Shown one piece after another: positions 35,641-48,780 of a DNA stretch of 64,000 nucleotides. Both the position numbers and the translations under genes were made by a program. Position 1 is the stretch's first letter. Every line of letters starts with the position of its first letter. The notes beneath the pieces were generated by a model that saw nothing but the letters and a program-made list of their open reading frames with translations, made no database searches and had not been told where the DNA came from. The DNA comes from Phalacrocorax aristotelis (lineage: Eukaryota > Chordata > Aves > Suliformes > Phalacrocoracidae): contig NC_134297.1 of NCBI RefSeq assembly GCF_949628215.1, positions 3,286,001 through 3,350,000 of the forward strand, read 5' to 3'.

Positions 35641-38600
35641 AAAAGTGATAGCTAACTCTTAACAGCTTGTTGCAGTTAAAAAATCCCTTCACCCAGGAAG
35701 GTAGTTTGGGTGCCTCTGGGATGGGATGTAACAACTATTTAAGAGCAGACCCACACTACAATTTAGAGTGAGAATTATGATTTGCAGATGGAAATTACAG
35801 AGATAGTTCCAATAGCCAGGATGCAAATACCACAGTCATCCAGGTTCAGCTTGGGTTAAAACGCCCATACTGAGGGCAAAAGGAAACACTGGTACAGACA
35901 CCAGCAAGGGAGGTGAAGGGAGGTGTTTCATTGCATGATAGTACAAACATTAAAACTACTTTTACCATTAAAAAAAAAAAAGGTCCAAAAGTGGTCCAGG
36001 GAAACTATGGAATAGTACAAGAACTGGTGACATGGGCACAAGGAGGCGAATTCACTAGGGATGCTCTGGACATGGACCACAACATAAGGGGATCAGCAAT
36101 GGTGATTTCATGATGTTGTTATGGCCCTGTTTGGTCTCAGGCTGGCTGCAAGATTACTTTAGCTGTCCATGTATATCCTGTGTTACATTTACAGTTGGGT
36201 AGTTACAGGTACTAGGGACAGTCAACTTCTCAGCTTCATTCCCCATGAAGAAACTTCTCTCCTAGCCTTCCTCATATGTCTCAGATTTTCCAGGGTCAAC
36301 AATCCCTGATCCCCTTATGTGATGGACCACCCAGAACAAATCCACTGGGTGAGACTTGGGGATCAGAAGGTCCTAGTGGAAGATAATATAGCAGCTGTAC
36401 CTATTGTGGAGGGAGTCCCTACGCTGCAGAAACAACACTAACAGTGAAGAAGGTCTGGGAAATACAGGTTTAGACCATTCAGTTTGGCTATAGCAAGTTG
36501 AGAAATGCTGGCACTGAGAGTCTTTGAGCTAAGAGAGGATCCCCTGTTAGAGTTGTAAGTTAATTAGGACAGTCAAGAGGCCTAAGTGAAAGTTCAGAGC
36601 ATACACCTAAACATCCATAACTGAACCCAGCCCTTCTCTTGTAAAGGGCCCAGAGATGTGAGATTATGAGTCTTGCATCAGGATGCAACTCATTTTTGCA
36701 AGGCAGCAATACAAGCATCATCATGTTTTAATGCTCTGGGAACCTGGTCCCTGAATCAGGGAACACCCCTGTGTCACCAGCCTGGAAGAGCTACGCTAAT
36801 TACCTGACAGCAACAACCAAATGCAATAATGAAGCTAGAGAAGAAGTGTTTAAACTAGTTGTCCCAATACAGGGCCTGTACTGGAAATGACATAGCTGAA
36901 AAATCAGCAAATTTTTTGAGACATCATTTCTGCTGGTTTTGCCATTAAAGTCTTTCTGTCTAAGCTTTTGTTAAGCAGAGGTGGGTGTCAGTGGGCTACA
37001 ACCTCTGGAGGCTCTGCCAGTGTCCTGCAAAAATGCCACTAGTCACTGCATGAGCGGAGGCCAGAAAAGGCTCTCTGCTTTGCACAGTTTCAAGAGAATT
37101 CCTTACCTCCAAACTCGTGGGTTTTCCTTGGGTTTTGTCCTCACTGTAGAGGCATTAATTCAGAGTGCAGGCAAACAGGCAAACCTACTCTAAATCACAA
37201 TTTGCAGCAGGTCAGCTTCCACAGCCTTCCAGCTAGGAAGAACATCCTGCAGGTAACTGCACCCTCTCTGTGGAAAGAGCATCTACTTTAAGCTGTGTCC
37301 ACAGAGCAACCACAGCTAGTGTAGATAAGGTCTTACAGCCCCATTGTGCCCTAACCTTGCATCACTGGGAAAGGCCAAAAATCCTTCCACTGGCACATTG
37401 ATACACTCTTGTTTGCTCTCTATTCAGACAGTGAAAGCAACACAGAGAGGGCTCAGATGGAAATCCCTCTGGATCCATCTCTGTGGATGGTTGACTTCAA
37501 AGCCTAGTTCAGACTCTGTGAAGTCTCCCCTTTTAAAAGTTGCTTTGTTGAAATGAGGAACACCCAGCCTCCGTTTCTGCACAGCAGTTCTCTGCTGCCT
37601 CTTTAAACCTGCTGTACAATGTGAACTTTTCTTTAAAGGTAAAGAACTAAAGGAAAAAAATCAAACTGCTTTTCACTAGAACTGACCTAACATGCTGAGT
37701 ACTAAGGCTAATGCTGGATAATAATGCCAGGTTATTTACAGCTCTCTGACTGTCAGTAATATGTGAAGTTGTGTCATGTTGAGAATAGGCCTGTAAAAGA
37801 AGTTTTGAATCGAAGGATCCCCTTTCAAAATGAAGGATTCTGTCTGAAAGGGGGGCTCTAGTTCTGCTGATAAATCAAGCTGGCTACAGGTTTTATTGGA
37901 TTGTACAAGCTGCTATTGACAATTCTCATTTTTCAACTGTGTGTGGTTATTACCCAGCCTCATAGACTTTTTCGTGGTAGTTTCTTGTACTGATTCTGGT
38001 GGGGGTTGCTTTTCCTTTAAGTCTGTAGCAGGAAACTAATGCAAAGTGGATCTGGGGAAGGCATTAAAGGTTTGCTGGGTAAAATACGCAAATACCACTG
38101 GGTGGAAACTCAGAAAAAATGTTCCTGTCTTTCCTGCCAAGTTTTCTCTGTCTGACCCCTGTGCCTTTCGCTCTTGCCTACTCAGCAGCACACCAGGAAA
38201 GGCAGTGACTGTCTCTCATCCCGAGCTCCTGAAAAGTGGAAGATGCTGCTGTATTCTCCCTCTCTTCCACAGACAGAAACATCAGGCTTTTCCACTGCTT
38301 GCTTAAATGCTCTAACCCAATAGGTGTCTGTACACTGGCTTGTTTGCATTCCTCTTCTCTTAAGCTGTACTGTCTCTGCCTGCATCGTGGAGCAAGCAGA
38401 GTTACCTAATTTTACAGAAGGATCTTAAGCTATCCCTTGCTTTCCCAACACTGAAGTACAGCACCTCTCTTCCCTGCAGGACTATAGCAAAGATAAACTC
38501 ATGAAAGAGACTGTAACCTGCATTAATTCTGCAATACAAAAGGAATAGATGTACCTAAACCAAGCATAATACACCTTTTATGTGACACTTTTGTGCCACT

Positions 38601-39949
38601 AAACTGCTGAGCACCCAGACTGACAGTCAGGCTTAAGTGCCTCACAGCATAGAACAGCTCCCTGCCCCCTGCCACCTCCCCCTGCCCAGTTCTGCTGGAA
38701 TCCTCTTTGGGTTTGCAGCCTCAGTGTAGTCAGAGACTGGGAAATCCTTGCAGTTAAACCAATTCTTCCTTGACAACCAACACCCTCTGAAAGGGTCTGT
38801 CTGGATACAGTTGTCTTCTGGCCACCAGTCCCGTGGCATAGTTAGCAAATTTGGAGGCAGTAAAGGTATGCTGGAGCTGCTTGGATGCCTAGCTGTGAAA
38901 ATGGGGCAGGGATGGTGTTAACCTGATATAGGGGTTTTGTTTATTCTTTCTACAAAGGCCAGCAGCACCAGCCACACTTTGCCACTCTTCCAATTTGTGG
39001 TCCTATTTCAGCTCGGCTGATTTGCAAGACTTGAAAAGAATAGGTGGTGCACACAGGGACTTGGAAATGTTCATTCCTTCGTTCGTCTTTGTGGTTCTTG
39101 CTAAGGCTCCACCGATGGTGAATAAATCAGGGCTAGGAATAAACACTTGTAAGCAACAGCTTTCCTGCTAATTGTTTTTGTCTGAGTGAATACTCACTCA
39201 AGTTACAACATGGTCAAAACCCATTGTCAAGAGAAACTTGCACATGTGTATGATTCATATTGATAAAGTCCTAAATCCTTTAGGCTTAGCAGCAGCAGAA
39301 ACAGCACAAGACAGTACAGTTACTAAAGCATGGAGCTAACAAGACTCTGAGAAAGAAATCAGACATAAATTAAATATTATGTAAAGTCTTCTGTGCCCAG
39401 CTATGGTTGCCTTTTTTAAAGCAAGGTGTTCTAGGTCCATCCAACCGCAGGAAGAAGGCTCTGGCCAGCTTTGGTTCCTTACAGAGCAGCTGTTAGCCGT
39501 TTCTACTGAAAAAAGGTTAAGAGGAATTGGACAACCTGGCAGACACTAGACGCAGCTTTGTGAGAGTTAAGCATATGCTATGATCAGGGCTGACATCAAA
39601 AACACAAGAACAAGCAATTATGAAACAAACAGCAGACTAGCGAGCCCTGCAGGAATTTCTTTAAGAAAGACTGTCTGAGACATGGAAGAAACCTTGTCTG
39701 GTTTCAGCAAGGCTCCAAGCTGGAGATGACATTGCCAGAAAAGACCAAAAATTTGCACAAGAAGTCAGAGATAAGCTCTAGATAAGGTGTTCTTTCAGCC
39801 TTATGAGATAAATCTTCCTAGCACCTTGGAAAGAGTTAAACTGTTCTCCCAAATTAAGGGTAACTTAAGAGTTTCCAACACTGAGTACTTGTATTTGCCT
39901 GTTCGCATCAGAGCATTGACTTGGGCTGTGCCTAAAACTAGGATTTAGC

Positions 39950-40150
39950 AGATCTTAGTGCCCTTCTGTTTTCTGCCATGGACTGTCTGTGTGTTTCTAG
40001 GCAAACTGTTTTACATTACTGTTTCATGGGTCTCCTTTCTGTAATCTGTCCTGTTCTGTCTGCTTAGATCAGAAGGTCTTTAGGCCATGCTCTTACTATG
40101 GGGATGTACAGCACCAGACATGGTGAGACCCTGATCTTCACTACAGCTAG
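39950..40150 (+). repeat. Ancient amniote SINE remnant
   Basis: A 'tctgtgtgtttctaggcaaactgtttta...tttcatgggtctcctttctgtaat' segment (MIR 5' half-like) is followed by ATGTACAGCACCAGACATGG and TGAGACCCTGATCTTCACTA. The latter matches the frequent amniote tail 'gtacagcacctagcacaatggggccctgatct'. Confidence 0.45.
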
Positions 40151-40654
40151 TGGAATAATCATACATCCACCCAGAAAGCAAACAGCATGAGACTTTAAGC
40201 AAACAAAGCTGGAAGACACTTCATTAGAGTAAGCACTGTTTCACATACCAGCCTCATCTCCTTAGATGTCCATCCTCTGAACCTACTGTAGTAACACTTC
40301 AGGGGAAATTATAATGTTTTGTGTTTGCACCAGGATTTTTTCTTCATCTAAGCTTGAAAAGACTTTCCATAGGTGGGGCTTGACACTATTATATCCATAA
40401 CAGAAAAGAAAAGAAAACCAAAAACCCATAATCTCACTCTAAGTAGCTGAGGTGGCAATTTTCAATAGTAACCTAGCAGCCATTAGTAACTTGAGCAGTC
40501 ACTGATCTGACTGCCTGTATTCTGGAGGTCCTGAACTTGAGTATTGACCCACCTTTCTGGCTATGGGTAACACTACATAAACACTGCCAAAAGTTGAGAC
40601 CGTGTTTTTAAAACTTAGCATTTCGGGCTTTGATTCAGCTTCTGCTGAAAGTCA

Positions 40655-40725
40655 GAGGTGCAACCAGGGGTGGAAACCAGGTTCTTCACCACCCACCCTA
40701 CCAACCCCGTGTGCTACACAACACC
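40655..40725 (+). repeat. Ancient MIR-like SINE tail
   Basis: AGGGGTGGAAACCAGGTTCT, then a C-rich stretch and CCCCGTGTGCTACACAACAC, follow the MIR tail pattern 'gtggaacccaggtcttctgactcccagcccagtgctctacccac'. It is in TRIM29 intron 1, just 3' of exon 1 in gene orientation. Confidence 0.35.
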
Positions 40726-40954
40726 AGCGCTATGCTGCTGTAATCAGCTGTTAGGAGAGCCACAATCCCATTGCAGCAGAACCCAGGCAGTATCAGTTCT
40801 CCACTAAATGCTTCCTGTCCACCACCCCTGTATCCCAGAATTACATTGCAGACATGATTTTAGGAGAGACTCTAGGCTGGAGAGCAAAAGCTGTGGTGTA
40901 CTACTGAGGTCCTTTGGAAAGACTGATGGGAACCTGCAATAAAAAGAGCATTAC

Positions 40955-41812
40955 CTCTTTTCCTGCTTTCTCGATCTCCACTGTCACCGTGCTGTGGTTC
41001 TTGTGCTCCTGGAACATGCAGAGGTAGCAGATGCACATCTGATCTGTCTGACAGAACAGCTCCATGGTCTTCCCATGCACAGGGCATTTTCTTGCTTCAA
41101 AGTCCCTGATGGGGTCCAGGAGCTGGTGGTCCCGGAAAGCTGCTCCCTCCAGATGAGGCTTGAGGTGCAGCTCACAGAAGGAAGCCTGGCATACCAAGCA
41201 GGACTTCACGGCCTTTTGCTTGTTGTCAATGCAGGAATCGCACAGAACATCCTCGAGCTTCACCCTGGGCCGTGACCCAGCCGCTCTGTCAGGCTTGTTG
41301 AAGGTGGATCTTCTCAGGTCCCCTGTCTCCACCAGAGGAAGGGAAGGTTTCTTCAGGTCCCCCATCTGCCCCCCAGAGAACAATGACTTCCTCCCTTCCC
41401 CTTCACTAGGCAAGAAGCTTTTTTTGGAATCCAAGGAGAAGAGGGGCTTCCTGAGATCGCCTTTCTCTGCAAAGGAGAGGGGTGGTCTCCTCATGTCTCC
41501 TATCTGTCCACTGGCATATTGCATCTTTTTTGAATCTGCCGAATCCATGCTGAAGTAGGTTGACCTCTTCTCATCAGACGACTCCACAAACTGAATGATG
41601 GGCCTCTTCCAGTCACTCCCAGAGAAGAGGGAGCTCTTGATTTGCCCTGTCTCCAAAGAAGCACCGCCAGTGCCCTTCAAAGCTTCCTTCTCACCTCCAC
41701 CAGGATTTGTGGTCTTCTTCACTTCTTCTTCTTTTTTGGGGGCAGATGGACTCTTCACATCCTCTGGCTTCCCAGTGGTACCATTTGTCCTTGCTGCACT
41801 CCCCGTTTCCAT
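40955..41812 (-). CDS. TRIM29: TRIM29 coding exon 1: N-terminal region and B-boxes
   Basis: 286 codons, starting at an ATG with a strong context (A at -3, G at +4) and an in-frame TAG two codons upstream at 41816-41818, so the start is well fixed. Residues 1-50 are polar, with Lys/Glu-rich patches. Residues 57-171 hold a degenerate repeat with GD(L/M)(R/K)(R/K) motifs at 105, 118, 151 and 164. B-box 1 follows with C191, C194, C205, C208, C213, H216, H220 and H229. B-box 2 has C243, H246, C254, D257, C262, C265, H270 and H273. No RING domain precedes the B-boxes, which is diagnostic of TRIM29 among TRIM proteins. The exon ends in phase 0 at AAAGAG|GTAATG. The open frame runs 17 codons past the donor into the intron, and those codons are not coding. 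Confidence 0.94.
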
Positions 41813-42132
41813 CGTCTAACAGTGTGACTTGACTTCACTCCTCAGTCTTTCCTCCGGTTCCTGTCTCCCAACCCTCTACAAAGCGGGTACGTCTGCCCGG
41901 TCGTTGTCTCAGCAAAGAATGATGGTGGAATGCAGGAAAGTTTCTGCCCAAGTGACGCACCTGGAGCTCCTACAAGGAGGAGGAGAACGCCTGGATTATC
42001 CTAGGTAGACGCAGGGGGAAAGAAAGAAACAGACGTTACCAGGGATCAGAAGCTACAGCTGTGCAGTTAATTATACAAGGCAGTCCACACCCAGGAACAT
42101 TCTTGTCTAACCAGGTTTGGGAGGAAGGGCTG

Positions 42133-42140
42133 TTTATATA
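42133..42140 (-). promoter_or_regulatory. TATA-like box upstream of TRIM29
   Basis: TATATAAA on the minus strand, about 320 nt upstream of the TRIM29 start codon. If used, transcription would begin near 42,105 and give a 5' UTR of about 0.3 kb without an intron. A second, weaker AT-rich match (TTGTATAATTAA) lies near 42,068-42,079. There is no CpG island here, which fits a tissue-restricted epithelial promoter. This is inference from motif and position only. Confidence 0.35.
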
Positions 42141-45100
42141 CATAGAAGTGTGGTGTTTTTTTTTTTTTAAATAATTTTCATTAAGATGTAGCAACCAGTT
42201 TGACCGCTTGTTTCAAAAATAATTTTTTCTCATTGTAGCCAGGAGTTGAGGTTACCTCCTTGCAGAGATGGGCAGGGTTGGAGAGACCATGAGATGCTGA
42301 AGATGGGTTTGTTAACTGGGTCATACACATGCACAAAAATGATTATGGTTGTAATTAAAATGAACGCCTAGAATAAAGCATTCTTAAAGTGGGTTTCCCT
42401 GAGGGCTTACTGTATTCAGTAGGACAGGGAGGGGAAACAGATGGGTAATACTGGGTTTAAAATACCCTATTATCTTTATTTTGATTTTGATGTTGGGTTT
42501 GTGCAAGGTCCATCCATCTAGTCCAGCCATGGATCAGAAAAACACAGCCTACCTGAAGTAAAAATTGGCTAGTCCTGTTTTTCCCACAGGCCATGCAATC
42601 TCCACTAACGTGACTAGTAGAATAAAACCCCCATTGCCTATTTCATTGCATGTTCTCAATGAGGTAAGGGTGCAGGTGTATCTTATGTAGCTCTTCCCAT
42701 AAATGTCCACTGAAAAAGGCTCTTTATAAGCACTGGTGAATTCCATCAACTTTAAAAGGAGGAGGTTGATCTTCCGCTCATATCATATCAATTTAGCATA
42801 GATTGTACTCTGAATTTCAGTGAGACTGCTGAGATTAATGCCCAGAGTGTAAATTAACCATGACTAAGATTTGTGCTTGATTTAATTTTTGCAGAATGCA
42901 ATTGCTGGAGAATGTGATTTTTAGCTGTAATAATTTCTCATTAGAAATCCTTAACAAAGCCCTGGCTGGAAGTGTCTCATACAGTGGAGGAAAAATCCAG
43001 GTCTGCATTGTGCAGCTCTTTTTTAGGTGTGGAGGCAATAGAGGTGCAGCCCAAAACAGGAACAGCATACATTTTGGATCTGATATGAGAATGAGGTAGC
43101 CAGGAAGCATGTGTCTTACAGATACGGTTTCTAAGGGCTTTTTGTCTGCAAAATGAGAGAAAAGGAATGAGAAATTTTTTTTCTCTTCAACTGAAATGCA
43201 GTTGGGACCTCTGGCTCATAGATCCAGGCCCTTTTACTGCCTATATGTCATTATGGCTGTCTATATATGAGAAATGATTCAGTATTCAGTATTTTTTTGG
43301 ATAATAGTTGTTGGGAAAGGCCACGCCTTTTGCAGTAACTTCTAATGGACAGGCTTTTTATTAATAGGACCATAGTCTTTCATGAGTCAGAAGTCATTCT
43401 CTGGCATAGGAAAGGGCAATGCTATTTTTTTAAAAACAAATTTCATAAAAGAAAAGAGATTGGCTGACATATATGTATTTCTTTCCCCCTGGCTTCCTGG
43501 GCTGAGCCGACCTTCATAACATCAACAGTCCTATAGATCTCCAAGTAATTAAAAATACTGGAGGGTGGAGGTACCTGTTCTCACGTGTACAGAAAAGACT
43601 CAGCAGAGCTTTTCCAAGCTAGCATTAATACCTAAGAAACAAAAAACATCTATATGAAAAGGTCTAACTTGGAAGAAGGTGGCCTTGGTTTTTCTTGTTT
43701 TCCTGACACTTTGTTAAGATTTTGGAGCACACAGGCAGTCAGAAAATTAAGGACTGAATTTTTTCATCATGGTTTTACTGATGCAAATCCAGAGTAAATG
43801 AGTTTAATCCAGTTATTCCAGGCAGACTCAGGAGCAATTGGGCTCAGAAGGATGGTTTATTATTGATTCTTCTGTCCATGCAGAGGCACATACAAGACTG
43901 GCCACCTTCCAATAAGTCAGGCTGCAGCTGTGCTTTGCCTGGCCTACCCTAATGGCAGTCGTGGCTTTAGCTACTCCGTTGTTTGCAGTACTGGTGAAGT
44001 ATGGCCATACTTGAGATCTAAGATGATGTGATGTCTATCATCTAATGCTGCTCCAGTCAGACTGAGATGGGCTGGTGTCAGCCCTCGTGACAGTTGCTAT
44101 TGTTCCATAAAGCTTCAGGTTCTGCTTTGGCTTTTGAATAGCTTGGGTGGCATCTGTCTTTGCTGCTTAATTTTGGAGAATCCTCAGCTTAAATACTCTC
44201 TGTCACAGAGGAAAAGGGAGGTCATGTGCATATACACACACACAGACTAATGGAGCCAAGTGCAAACTGGGTGTCTTGAAGAAGACTCTGTTTGCCATTA
44301 GTCTGGGATGAACCTCCCTTGAGCCAGCAGAAAGAAAGAAAGGATGTCACTCACATCTGCGTAAGAAACATTCCCTGCTGTTGCCAGTCACTTCTGCGTA
44401 ATGCCACTTTCACTGGTCCCCTTTCAACCTCAGCTCACTCTCACAGCATCCCACATGCCTGGCATTAGCACCTTGGGCACGTCCTGCTTGCAAATACTTG
44501 TGAAACCATGACAGGCTCATGTCTGACCAGCAAGAGCTAAGTGCATCACCTCTGCTGCCGAGTGTCCTGGGAGTGCAGCTTTTTAGCCAAAGACAAGGCC
44601 ACTCTTTTCCCCAGCATCTCTCTGCACCTTATCACACCTCATCATGTCTTTTCATGCCAAAAAAATGTTTGCAGATGGAGCCCACCTCTTTCTTGTTATT
44701 TCTGGCCTCTCCTGGGACATCTACTGTTCACACCTGTCTGAAACTTGAGGTGTGCATGGTCTTATTGGTGTTCATAATCACAGCCAATGCTGGCTAATTC
44801 TGCCTGGGAATCACAGGAGGACTACAAGAGTTAAAGGGTACTTTGTTAGACACCTTGTGCTTCAGTTCCCAACCATATTTAGAAGACTTGTGCGCATGCA
44901 TGTATTTCAGGCAATTTAGAAGCCAAAGTAAAGTACAGGCTGGACTTCTCTTTATTGCAGGCTTTATTTTTTCACTTCCCAGAGGGTGGCTCCTGATTTC
45001 TACAGCATGAGTTCACACTTGTGTAAGCATCATCTGTGGTTTTTGCACCAGCTATCTCTCAATTTCCTGCAGAGGACAACTGTCTCCTATCTAGTGCACT

Positions 45101-45270
45101 GCGTCAAGCCGATCACACAATATGCCCATGTCTATGCCTCTGACTCAGAGTATACACCCACGTTTGGCATCTGCAGTGCCTTTCATCTGAAAAACTCAGA
45201 GCGTTTTTCAAAGGTTCGCAAATTAAACTTGACAACACCTTTGCAAAATAGGTCTGGGTTGCTAACCTCA

Positions 45271-45299
45271 TGTAGCAATTAGGGAAACTGAGGCACGTA
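45271..45299 (+). repeat. Short MIR-like fragment
   Basis: TTAGGGAAACTGAGGCACG is the diagnostic MIR phrase, but the flanks do not extend the match convincingly. Confidence 0.3.
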
Positions 45300-45764
45300 C
45301 TGTGGAACTGAATTTTTTCAGCAAAAATGAAACTTTTTTCCTGAAAATAGCTATGCAGACTTTTTGTTTGCTCATTCTCTTACTTTTCATGATTGTGACC
45401 CCTTGATTTTTTTTAATATTCCATGATGCTTTTGTTCTTTTTTTGAACATCATTATTTTCATTGTATATACACCAGTAAGTTTGGGTAGTTTATTGTTTG
45501 TACTAAAGTATTTCCACTGTGCAATGTGCTCCACAAAAATCTTCATGGGTGGGTAGGTACCAAAAAAGAATAAATTTCCCCAGGATGGAAAAAGTGAAAA
45601 AATTGGGTCAATTTCAAACTAAATAGAATAGAAACAGTTAAGCCAACCCCAGGGCACTCCTTTAGACAGGCTCCGGAGCAGAGTTTCAAACACCAATGGC
45701 TGATGAAGTCATGGAGAGTCATAGAGAATTAGATCAACCAGCCCATGATTCACTGGTCCCAGTT

Positions 45765-45845
45765 CTCACAACAACTCCAACCAAATGAGGAGCGGGGAAC
45801 CTGTCTGCTAATTGCCTGCTCTGTGCTCTACCCACTAATCGACAT
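45765..45845 (+). repeat. Ancient CORE-SINE-like tail
   Basis: ACAACTCCAACCAAATGAGG and GCTCTGTGCTCTACCCACTA fit the tail of old MIR/CORE-SINE copies ('gtgctctacccactagacca'). Weak and short. Confidence 0.3.
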
Positions 45846-48780
45846 TCCCTTTCACATCCTACATATTTTCAGTCCTTTCTCATTTCTTATACCTTTACAT
45901 GAGACAAGTCCAGAGCTCGGAAAACGTTACACTGAAATGCATGCACACCATTCCTGCTACAAGAAAGCTCAGGAAATTAATCCATCAAGCATGTAGACAC
46001 CATTGAGCAATGACCACGCATTAGCCAGATCCGAGCGTAACAGCAGAGCAGGCAGAACTAGTTCAAGGCTTTGTGTTGCTTTCACACATATCAGATTCAG
46101 TCAGCAATGCATCCAGATAGATCAGTAGAGCTATCCTTGTATAGAGTACATGGGGAAAAAACAACAGTGCTGCATGTGTGCTTAAAGCAGATCTACAGAT
46201 ACTCTCAGAGCTGGGATTTATATGAGATAGACTCAATTTATATGGCATAAACTTAACTTCAGGTATTTGTGACAATTTGGGCTCACCACCTCCATGTGAT
46301 AATTAGCTCTGTGTGTCAGAATAGGTGACGAAGGGAAGGAAAACTGAACCAGGAGGGTCCAGTTGTTTGGAGGATGCATTTTCATGTTAGGAGGCCGGCT
46401 GAATTGAGAGCTCAGAGAAGGTGGTCGGGACCTGGCTTCAGGTATGAGGACTTGGATTTTTAGGGTAGTGTGAGCATCTGAATAGCTCCTCCAGGGCTCC
46501 ATGGCAGGCCAAACACAAGCTTTCTAGGGCTTAAATCAGGCCTGCAGGCTATGAGCTGGACCCTGGGGAATCTTAATTATTGGAACAAGTTACAGGCATT
46601 ATATGAATGCCTGTTGTGTAACAACAATACTCAATGAGCGTGCAGAAGGAGGCTGATTCACTGAAGGAGTGAGAGGGTATATGACAGGACAAGGGCATTA
46701 ACTGGATGATATGTGCTGCCTGGGGGAGGCCCCCCTTCTAGTGGTTATGCTGAGTCTTCATCTTTGAAAGGGCTGAAGGGGAAAATGACTACTCAGCATT
46801 AAATTCTTGTGGAGGCCAGGAAAGGGAATACCAGCTAAAGAGGGGATTCTATTTGAATTAAAGGACAGTGCTAGTGTAAGATCAAATAGGGTAAATTTGT
46901 TCATTAAAAAATGTAGGCTAGAAATTAAAAGATGATTTCTAGACATCATAGGAGCAGAGTTGAGGGGTGGCCTTTGAAACAGAGTCTTGGGCACCAGGAT
47001 CCAAACTGGATTCAAGATGAGCTTGCTATAGTCATCAACACGTTGCATAACAGTGTATGGATGATACTGCATGCCTTCAATGTGCTTACAAGACTGGTTG
47101 CACCATGTTCATATTGTTTTTAATTAATTAATTAAGCCTGTGTTTCAAGGCTTCTGCTGGCTGCCTGTAGAGGCCAGGAAGGATTCCCCCCCCACCCCCA
47201 CCTTTGATGATTAACTTGGTTTCTGTGTCATTGGTTTTCAGTTTTTGTTTTCTTTTCCACCTCCTTTTTATGTACTGGAGATTGGCACAACCTGAGATGA
47301 GGAGGTTGGGTGGAGTTGGTTGCACCTCTTGGGTGTCTGCTCAGCATTAAAACACAATCTCAAAATTTGGGATCAGGAATATTCCTTAGTTGGATTTGCA
47401 AGGACCAGTGGAGCTTTTTTACCTTCTGCTGTAGGATGGCATATTGTCTCCTAGCTTCTTTGGAGTGTGGTCACTGGCAGTTTTCAAGTCAGCCTCAGTA
47501 ACCATGCAGATGTGATTTCATGGATGTTTCCACATGCGAACTTGGGAAATCATGATTCTGTTCTATTGCAACCTGCTGTAGTTGTCCTGAGATCTTTGGG
47601 AACAAAGCATATTAGAAGAGATAGATATTATTAATGTAAAATTGGCAGTCCATATAATCTTATGGTTTTGGGGGCTGTAGAAGTAACAAAACAGTCCTTG
47701 ATTTGCAGCTGGGAGAACTGAATTTATTGGTTTCTGGATAGCTGAAACAGAGATTGTAGACCTTCCAGAAAAATATTCGGTCCTGAGGTATAGGTGCTAG
47801 TATGGGTCTATAGCCCCCAGGATCTCTTTGTGTACTCTTCTGTGAGGATGCTCTTTTTTCTCTGATGCTTGAAAATTATAGCTTTTAGCATAATTTGCTA
47901 TTGTCTCCAGCAGCAGGTTAGGTCTAGTTCTCTATGGGTTTGCATCTCAACAAAAAATGCTCTGCACTAAACTCTGCAAGGCCTACCGAAGTTCAAAATC
48001 ATTGGTTTTGCAGCAAGCCAAAGGTGGAGGCTGGAAATCCCCAAATAGAAACCTTTTCGTCCCTGTCACATTGTTTAAAAACTTGTTTCCTTTCTAGAGC
48101 CTATTTTACTGATCCATGAGATACAGTTCCAGTAGCTGAGCCACTGAGGGGGTTTTTGGCACTGTGTCAGCAGATGGGAAAGGCTACTAGGGCATATCTG
48201 GGGCAGGGCTCCTGTATGGACCTTTTCTTCCTGAGCAGAGGGCCAGTTTCTCTCCCTCTAAAGAGCTGTGCTGATTAAGCTTGTCATACATCTATATCTG
48301 GGATCCTAGACTTGGAGAGAGGTGCTGTGGAATGGAGCCCAGGCTGGGAAAGGGTTGAGAGTACCACTGGTAAGAGTTTTATTTGTGATGGGAGAGACTT
48401 AAGTCCATGTCACAAGCTGTAGCAGGCTTGACATCCAGAGTCTCTGTGCTAATGGAGCTGGAAAAAGCTCTGCATTTGGTGATGGGTGGTAAAAGGTGGT
48501 TAAAAGCCGAATCACTACCTGCTCCTCCTTAGCCTCTTTCTAACAGTCATCCCCTTCCCTGCAATCCCATGGTTCTCCGTCTCCCCTCTCCCAAGCATCT
48601 GTGCTCTCCCAGGTTGGCAGCTGTACCCCAGCTTCCCTTTCAGTGCAGAGTCTCTGCCTTCATGTGGTCAAAGTCCCAGATCCCTGGTGAGGTCTGGGAG
48701 TGAAAACAAGTGAAGCTGATGGGACGAAGTGTGACTCACAGTGCCGAGGGTAGAGGAGGCAGGTGGAGAGAAAGAGGGGA

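Larger units (their letters stand above)
33265..40954 (-). other. TRIM29 intron 1
   Basis: 7.7 kb intron between the B-box exon and the 96-nt exon. It contains only eroded interspersed repeats (listed separately) and no recognisable additional exon on either strand. A 170-codon open frame at 33640-34152 on the minus strand has no family resemblance and is treated as chance. Confidence 0.7.
17371..41812 (-). other. TRIM29: TRIM29 gene span (stop of 3' UTR signal to start codon)
   Basis: This is the only protein gene I can support in the window. TRIM29 (ATDC) is a cytoplasmic/nuclear TRIM-family scaffold without a RING finger; from the literature it is expressed in stratified epithelia, binds p53/TIP60 and intermediate filaments, and dampens innate immune signalling. 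Eight coding exons lie in the expected order on the minus strand, with introns of about 7.7, 1.2, 0.37, 3.9, 3.5 (possibly holding one unlocated exon), 2.4 and 2.9 kb. The exon phases (0,0,0,1,1,1,0) match from exon to exon. The located exons give about 566 residues, close to the roughly 590 of human TRIM29 once one exon of about 30 codons is added. Identity rests on near-verbatim agreement of the B-box, coiled-coil and C-terminal blocks with human TRIM29 as I remember it, not on a database search. Confidence 0.93.
42150..48780. other. 5' flanking region of TRIM29, no gene recognised
   Basis: 6.6 kb without a supportable gene. Contains a poly-T run near 42.15 kb, two weak SINE fragments near 45.3 and 45.8 kb, and a C-rich run near 47.19 kb. 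No exon of the neighbour expected from human synteny (OAF) was recognised. Confidence 0.55.

Noticed and set aside
41160..41558. 132-codon plus-strand frame opposite TRIM29 exon 1
   Set aside because: Complement of the conserved exon; conservation is explained fully by TRIM29.
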